NCBI RefSeq assembly: GCF_040412425.1
Contig: NC_089788.1
Span: 61,773,720 to 61,837,719, forward strand
Length of the DNA: 64,000 bases
Direction: 5' to 3'
Source: Macrobrachium rosenbergii
Lineage: Eukaryota; Arthropoda; Malacostraca; Decapoda; Palaemonidae
Shown here one piece after another: positions 58,225 through 64,000 of the stretch (positions within the stretch are counted from its first letter, which is position 1; each line of letters starts with the position of its first letter). The position numbers and the translations under genes are program-made. The notes under the pieces are model-generated. The model saw only the letters and a program-made list of their open reading frames with translations. It ran no database searches and had not been told where the DNA came from.

Positions 58225-58500
58225 GATGATGACTGTGTTCACTGTTGACTGGGTGTTGCAACCCAACCAGTGGAGACCAGGCCAACCCAATTCATTGCCG
58301 GTGTCAAGCCCGGATAAATAGGGTGGGTTGGAGTCGGAAGGGCATCCATCCTTAAAACATCAGCCAAAACTAATCAAGGAATGAGCCGTTCAAGATAGAA
58401 ACAGCATGAGGAGGCTCATTAAAAACAGTGACCCCGACTAGGGATTCAGTTGAAAATTAGGTTGGGTGTTGTGTTGTGTTCTCGAAGGCTGATTTGTGAA
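58225..58500 (+). mobile_element. RTE-like non-LTR 3' tail (or SINE derived from it)
   Basis: CCCGGATAAATAGGGTGGGT, GTCGGAAGGGCATCCATCC, TTAAAACATCAGCCAAAAC and GTGACCCCGACTAGGGATTC follow in the order typical of RTE-clade 3' ends (GGAAGGGCATCCGG, AAAAC...GCCAAA, GACCCC..TAGGGA). No reverse transcriptase coding sequence is found upstream, so this is a 5'-truncated copy or a SINE that borrowed the tail. Confidence 0.6.
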
Positions 58501-59288
58501 TTACGTTGATGAATATTATAAAAAAAAAAAAAGATCCTTTAGGGTTCACGTTTTGTTTTTCACTAGCGTACCCTTGCCATCAGAAATGATGGTAACATAA
58601 GAGATGGTCGAAGCGGCAAGTCCCGACTCTAATGACACTAGGTACAGTTCCCAAACCTGGACCAAGGTACCTTCATTCCACATAATTCAAAAGTGGCCAC
58701 AGGTTGGAAGATGGCAGGTCTAAACCTAAGAGTTAAGCAAATGAATGGCATCTAGTGTTCCAGTAACAAGTGCAAAAAAACTAATCTTTTGAAGTGAAGA
58801 CAAATCTTAAAATTCTGCTTCCACGACTATCTTGCTTGTGAAGTTTCTTCAAATGAAAGAGTTTCTCGACACTTGAATGTTATTAAGTTAGGGCTGTCAC
58901 TTATCCTTCAGAGAGTATATAGTTGATCACTGTGACTTGTAAAAGAAACGACAAACTATCAGAGAACGTGTATTGGTAAGGCGACTGATTCCAATGCAGC
59001 CTTATCGGTGAAAATTCGAAAATACGTGGACATGAACGGAAGGTGCAGTCAAGGGGTTCAGACTGACATTCCCGTTCTCCGCTTGGCATCACATGACAGT
59101 ACTCAACAGTACTTTTAAATTCTGCCTTAAAGACCTTTAAAAATTCTGCACACTATAATTTGGGGTTAAAATTCCAATGTTTTCCACTATTTTTTTCTTT
59201 TTTAGATATTTATATTATTATAAATGAAGTAGTCCTGTTTTTGTTACGAAGGGATGTGCAGATACTGACTGCAATACTTGTTACAGAC

Positions 59289-59339
<51 letters not shown>

Positions 59340-61540
59340 GTCTGGGCGAAAATAAATTCAAGTGCATAAGGCATTAAAACAAACAGTAATTGAGATATTA
59401 TACATGAGATATACAGAGTTACTATGCACTTTCTTATTTCCTGATAAACCGCTCACAGCGACCGTCTTTTGTCTCATAACAGTAGACTCTCGTTTAGTCA
59501 CCAAGGTGGCTCACTGCCTCACTTTGACTCGCACAGTTACCGTAGGTAGGTGATAATCTTTGTGACATTCGATTAGGGCGATTTAGCATGTATATAGCAG
59601 TCGTTCATTTTTGACCAGCGCCCTTGTGATTAGGACTCATAATGAGCAACAATGCACACATTTAAAGGTAAGCCCTATGAAAACGTCGAGGATTGCAACC
59701 TCATTCAAAAATACTTTAAACTGGAAAGGTATTGCAATCAATTTTTCGTTCCTTAGAGGAGAGTGGCTCCAGGAGGTGTACTTTCCAGTTTTCAGCAAAG
59801 TTAGCAAACTTCCATGTACCTATCTTAGATCAGCAGTCACACTCAAGGTCCAGAGAATCTCAGGTCAATCAAAAGGATGCCCAAAACTTGTCTCTCATTG
59901 CGCATCCGGGATAATGACGTCAAAAGGCGCATACTGGGGCCTCAACCCAGCCAAGAAACTACAAGTGCCATTGCATGGCAAGGTTATTTCTTTTTGTATA
60001 ATTTAAGAGAGAAGGGGGCTGGTTTTCCTACACTCTGGTTGTACTGCACCAGAAAATAAGTATAAGCATAGCGGGTCGGTAAAGGAAATGATAATCAAAA
60101 GCACAAAAGCTCTGTAAAACAAAAAAAGGAAGCATCAGTGAAGAAAAAATGTGCTTGACTAATTTCAAAAAGGCCTGGCCATATCTCCTTAGTCTTTGCC
60201 TAAATTGCTTGACGTAGTAGAGATTTATTATTTCAGTTAATACATTAACTTAGGAAAGAATCAGATTAATCTGGAACTTTTTTCTTGTTAGTAACATAAG
60301 GTAGCATGTTACCAGCACTCATCACCAGTTTCAGTTAAGCATAAGGTTAAATCACACCATATTGTACGGAAAGACAGTCCTCTAATGGGATCAAGTTATA
60401 ATAGAATTGATGGCAACTGATAAGTCTATAATGTTTCGTTGGTATTTGTCTTATCTCATAATCTACTAGCTAATGACAGCAATGAATTTAAGGGAAGCGA
60501 TAAAGAAAGAAGGGTAGAAATGTTTTTCGAAAGTTTTATGTCCATCAGCTTCATTTCTATGAGTTCACTGGTGCTTATGGACCAATAGGAAGAAGGAAAC
60601 ACTTGATGACGCGCAGTTAGCACGGAGGAACCGTTATTGATACCCGGCAAAGATGCTATTTAAAAAAAATTTAAAAATGAATGTATGTGTATTGGAAATA
60701 TTCCTTTGCTCAGCAATTATTTACATTGTTCGTTGCCATACATTTTGCAGGCTGCACATTTTGAATAGGAGAAATTATTTCAAGGAAATGGCAAATAACC
60801 TGCAAAAACCACGATCAAGGAACACTGTGTCTGTAAACAGCTTAAAATGTAGGTATTGTCACGATGCATTCCAGGTACCTGGTTATTAACACAACTAATC
60901 TCAAAATTAAAAAATTTACCTCGCTTCAGCCAGGTACCTGAACTCTCATAACAATAAGAATTACGACTGAGTACTCTAAAGGTAACAGTGATCCCTTAAA
61001 AAGCTCATCAATCATGTGAAAAATCAAACTAAGTTTATCAAAACAAGTGTGAGGTACCAATAATTAAACAAAAAAATATACTAGAGTAAAAGGCCATCAC
61101 TCCATCAAACAGCTTTAAATGTTTCCCTGGTCTTCATTCACTTCAGCAATACTAAAGGAACAAAACATGTTTATCACTTTGCCTTATGCACACAATTAAT
61201 CCTATTTGCTGGTGGTCAATAAATGAAACTGTATTTTAAAAACACTAAATACAAAAATTTATTTTTAAATTCAAAATTTATGATTAGAATTAAAAACTAA
61301 AAAAATTTACCATTACTTGAAAATAACACAAAAATTTAATTAATTCTTGAGTTAAATCATTAAACAAAACTAAATCACAAAACTTAATTTATCAAGAAAT
61401 TAATTTAATCAAGCAAAATTTAAACTCAAAATTTACTCAAGATTTGAACAAAAAATCTTAATAAATGAAAATTAAATCAAGTATGCAATGTTAAATTATC
61501 AAGAAATATTTAAAATACTAAGTAAATAAATGTGAAATCA
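58501..61540. other. Non-coding stretch
   Basis: Open frames of up to 131 codons (59,611-60,006, plus) overlap others in different frames and show no domain. A (CT)n tract lies at 59,289-59,338, and CAGGTACCTG occurs at 60,872 and 60,931. No gene supported. Confidence 0.45.
59289..59338. repeat. (CT)n microsatellite
   Basis: About 25 uninterrupted CT units. Confidence 0.98.
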
Positions 61541-61542
61541 CC

Positions 61543-61652
61543 AATATATAAAATGTGAAAAATCAAGAGATTGCAAACACAATAACACACAAAAATATAC
61601 AAAAGATTTATCAATAATAATTTCACTTAGGCAAAAATTCTTTTAATATACC
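61543..61652. repeat. 110-bp direct repeat, copy 1
   Basis: AATATATAAAATGTGAAAAA.. through ..TTAATATACC is repeated almost identically at 61,841 (298-bp offset). AT-rich. Confidence 0.95.
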
Positions 61653-61840
61653 TTATTATACCATGGTAATAATAAGTAAAATTCACTTTACATTACACAG
61701 GCTTGTGAAAACCTTTGCAAAATCACTTGCAGCTGCTTTAGATTCACAAAACAGACTTTTTATAAGGCGCTGTTGCAGTTTTCAGTAAGTTTTCCTAAAG
61801 TCCGATATCAAAAGCTAAGATTAATACCAGTGACCACACA

Positions 61841-61950
61841 AATATATAAAATGTGAAAAATCAAGAGATTGCAAACACAATAACACACAAAAATATACAA
61901 AAGATTTATCAATAATAATTTCACTTAGGCAAAAATTCTCTTAATATACC
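61841..61950. repeat. 110-bp direct repeat, copy 2
   Basis: It differs from copy 1 at about one position (TTCTCTTAA for TTCTTTTAA). The 188 bp between the copies are not repeated. Confidence 0.95.
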
Positions 61951-62823
61951 TCTATGTTAACATCTCTCTTTTGAAGAAAGAGAGAGAGGGACCCAACTTT
62001 AACGGTCTCTAACATCAGAATGAATAAATCTGAGGATTCCAGTGGGAAACGAAACATTTAGGCGACGTCAGAAAATACGTGATCAGAGCAACACAATCCT
62101 TCAAAACATGACTTAATCAATTGATATACTTGCATTTACTCTCAAAAAGGCATATATGATTCAAGCAGAAAATCGTATGGGACGAAGCTCTTAATAAAAT
62201 CCCAACACAATCAAAACAGACAGTGACTGGCCAGCCACAAAAGGCATGCTTTCAAAACAAAGACAAAGAACCAGAGTTGGTTTTCAGAGCAGTATATGAA
62301 ACATTGTGAAATCATTTGTCTTTTCTCATATGGGACAAAGCTTCCCATGACTCGATTGCTATTCCCGTGCTAGTTACCTCGTTATCCTCTTGACAACAAC
62401 CAAACCAAAACACGACATCATGAGTACAGAACACTTGCTGCTAGGGGGAAATAATGTGGGTCATATATTACATTATTATTAAAGCGTATTACTAACTCTA
62501 AATTACACTGTTACGTTATCTAAAGCATTAATTCTTTTGAGATCTGATATTACACTACATATGATATTTCAACAATTATTATCATTACACATAATACATG
62601 ACAAATAGAAGAATAAATATATAAAAACTATGGCAGGATATACATATTACAAGGCAATATCATGAAATTATGTATTTATATTGTAACATGCATTCATTTA
62701 TTTCGACTGCATGTACAAGCTCCACGAATTAAAGTCAAAGTCAAGAACTGTGTAGTTCAATCAGGACCACACAAGTTGGGAAAACAGGAATCATAAAAAT
62801 GCTCCCTGCCAATTAGCAGTTTG
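61951..62823. other. Non-coding stretch
   Basis: A+T-rich with no open frame of note. I see nothing else. Confidence 0.45.
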
Positions 62824-63306
62824 CTACAGCATCCAACCTCGCATCAGTAACTCCTCCTCTCTCGCCCTTAATGTCTCTCCATTGTACGTTCTATCGTTCT
62901 CCTTTGTGTTGTCGTTCGATTTCCATATTTCAACCACACCTGCGATCTTAGCGCAGCCGGTAGAGTCTAACTGAAATCGCCCTGCTTGGCCCAAGAAGAG
63001 GGAAGGTGGGAAAGTGACGGCATTTAAGGAGAGGTCAGGGGTCACACAAGGCAGTTCACAGCAGACCACAAGCCCATGCAGAATCTTTGTCAGTCTGTTC
63101 TCCAACCCTCCCCCCTCTCTCCCACAAGTCAATTTTGTTGTGTCTTCGGATCTGATCCACCACTGATCCCTTGTATTAAAATCAAAGTTTGGCCTTAACA
63201 TCAAGATGTCTCCTCCCCAGGACAAAGGTATGGTTGGAATTAGAATTGTTTCGACACATTCTTTCACTATATTCCTCATTGCTCTCTTATATTGACTCCC
63301 TTGCAA
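62824..63306 (-). CDS. Unrecognised 160-codon open frame
   Basis: The longest open frame of the right part. It begins MQGSQYKRAMRNIVKECVET and has mixed composition without low complexity: LSWGGDILMLRPNFDFNTRD, CAKIAGVVEIWKSNDNTKEN, and an Arg/Glu-rich end. I recognise no domain. The region is less AT-rich than its surroundings, which favours an exon or transposon remnant over chance. No flanking splice sites are compelling and no neighbour supports a function. Confidence 0.25.
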   Translation of the reverse strand: MQGSQYKRAMRNIVKECVETILIPTIPLSWGGDILMLRPNFDFNTRDQWWIRSEDTTKLTCGREGGGLENRLTKILHGLVVCCELPCVTPDLSLNAVTFPPSLFLGQAGRFQLDSTGCAKIAGVVEIWKSNDNTKENDRTYNGETLRAREEELLMRGWML

Positions 63307-64000
63307 CCTCCTTAGGAGCTTACGAAAAGTGGTTTAATTGTACTTGTGTAATGTAAAGCATAAATGTTTATCCAATTTGCATTTGATTGTTCTTTGAATG
63401 ATTTTCCCTCTCAGCCTTCAGCATTCCCAAACTGAATGTGTTATTTGTTATTGCAATCAAGCGATAGTGCGGTTCTGTATTGCTGAATAGGTGGTCATAA
63501 GCTGTGTGCTGCCTGCTTCCACAGTGCCTTCCCTTCATCTTCCGACTTTGAGAAGATCCCTTCAAGATTTGACATCTGAAGATATATTTACTTATTTTAT
63601 CCACGCTGTAAAACCCTGTTTAATCTTAATCTGTGTAGAGGTTCTTAGATCATATTTGATTTGCTAGTGGCACTATTTGGTTTTGTGAAGTAACGTAATT
63701 ACAGTGCCACGGAGCTGGGGTTAAACTTCTGTGTATACTTCTTCTGATTTGTGTAATTATGATCTATTAAGTAAAACCTTGATTTTCTCTTAACTTCCAT
63801 TGAATTTAATGTTAAATTAACTCTATTACTCTGTTTTACATGTGTGGCTCCTACTAGTTAGGTGCACTTAGAACTTAATTAAGAATAGATATCACGTTGC
63901 TGGCCACACTTGCTTGTAAAAAAATATATATACATACATATATATATGTGTGTGTGTGTATATATATATACATATATATATTTATGGTTAAGCTTTTAAT
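63307..64000. other. Non-coding stretch with TA/TG microsatellite
   Basis: A short (TA)n(TG)n tract lies at about 63,920-63,980. A 78-codon open frame at 63,368-63,604 has no domain. Confidence 0.5.

Overview
The window reads as animal nuclear DNA, most likely from a decapod crustacean or a close relative. The inference rests on one spliced nuclear gene with GT-AG introns, very long (TA)n, (CA)n and (CT)n microsatellites, low gene density, and many DIRS-type tyrosine-recombinase retrotransposons. DIRS1-like elements are known to be common in Decapoda. Nothing here is prokaryotic.

From about 0.7 to 46 kb the window is mostly a graveyard of DIRS-like elements. Four keep both termini: A (2,030-8,501), B (9,690-14,816), D (17,870-24,302) and F (28,861-35,280). 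Each has inverted terminal repeats (ITRs), an internal complementary region (ICR) that matches both outer ends, and the gene order Gag, RT-RNase H, DAM-like methyltransferase, tyrosine recombinase (YR). All are broken by frameshifts or stops. At least five older fragments lie between them: a terminus near 0.7-1.0 kb, C at 14.8-17.2 kb, E at 25.5-27.5 kb, G at 36.6-38.8 kb, and a split copy H/I at 42.2-46.2 kb. Every piece whose strand can be read is on the minus strand. Pogo/Tigger-like DNA transposon pieces, including one complete 374-bp MITE with TA target-site duplications, a MULE-like transposase scrap and several minisatellites fill the gaps.

The only well-supported host gene is on the minus strand at 48,761-53,728. 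It has seven coding exons joining in frame to 361 residues and encodes a mitochondrial beta-hydroxyacid dehydrogenase (3-hydroxyisobutyrate dehydrogenase-like). The dinucleotide-binding, substrate-binding, catalytic-lysine and KDL motifs are all visible. Microsatellites sit right against two of its splice sites.

From about 53.8 to 64 kb the sequence is non-coding. It holds a TA-flanked 300-bp near-perfect foldback, long TA tracts, an RTE-like 3' tail, a 110-bp direct repeat and one unrecognised 160-codon open frame.

I found no tRNA, rRNA or CRISPR array, and no clearly new biological system. The most unusual signals are the shared orientation of all DIRS pieces, perfect splice-donor-like CAGGTAAGT motifs at the DIRS termini, the 286-bp tandem triplication inside element D, the Gag-like segment inside D's RT, and the TA-flanked foldback.
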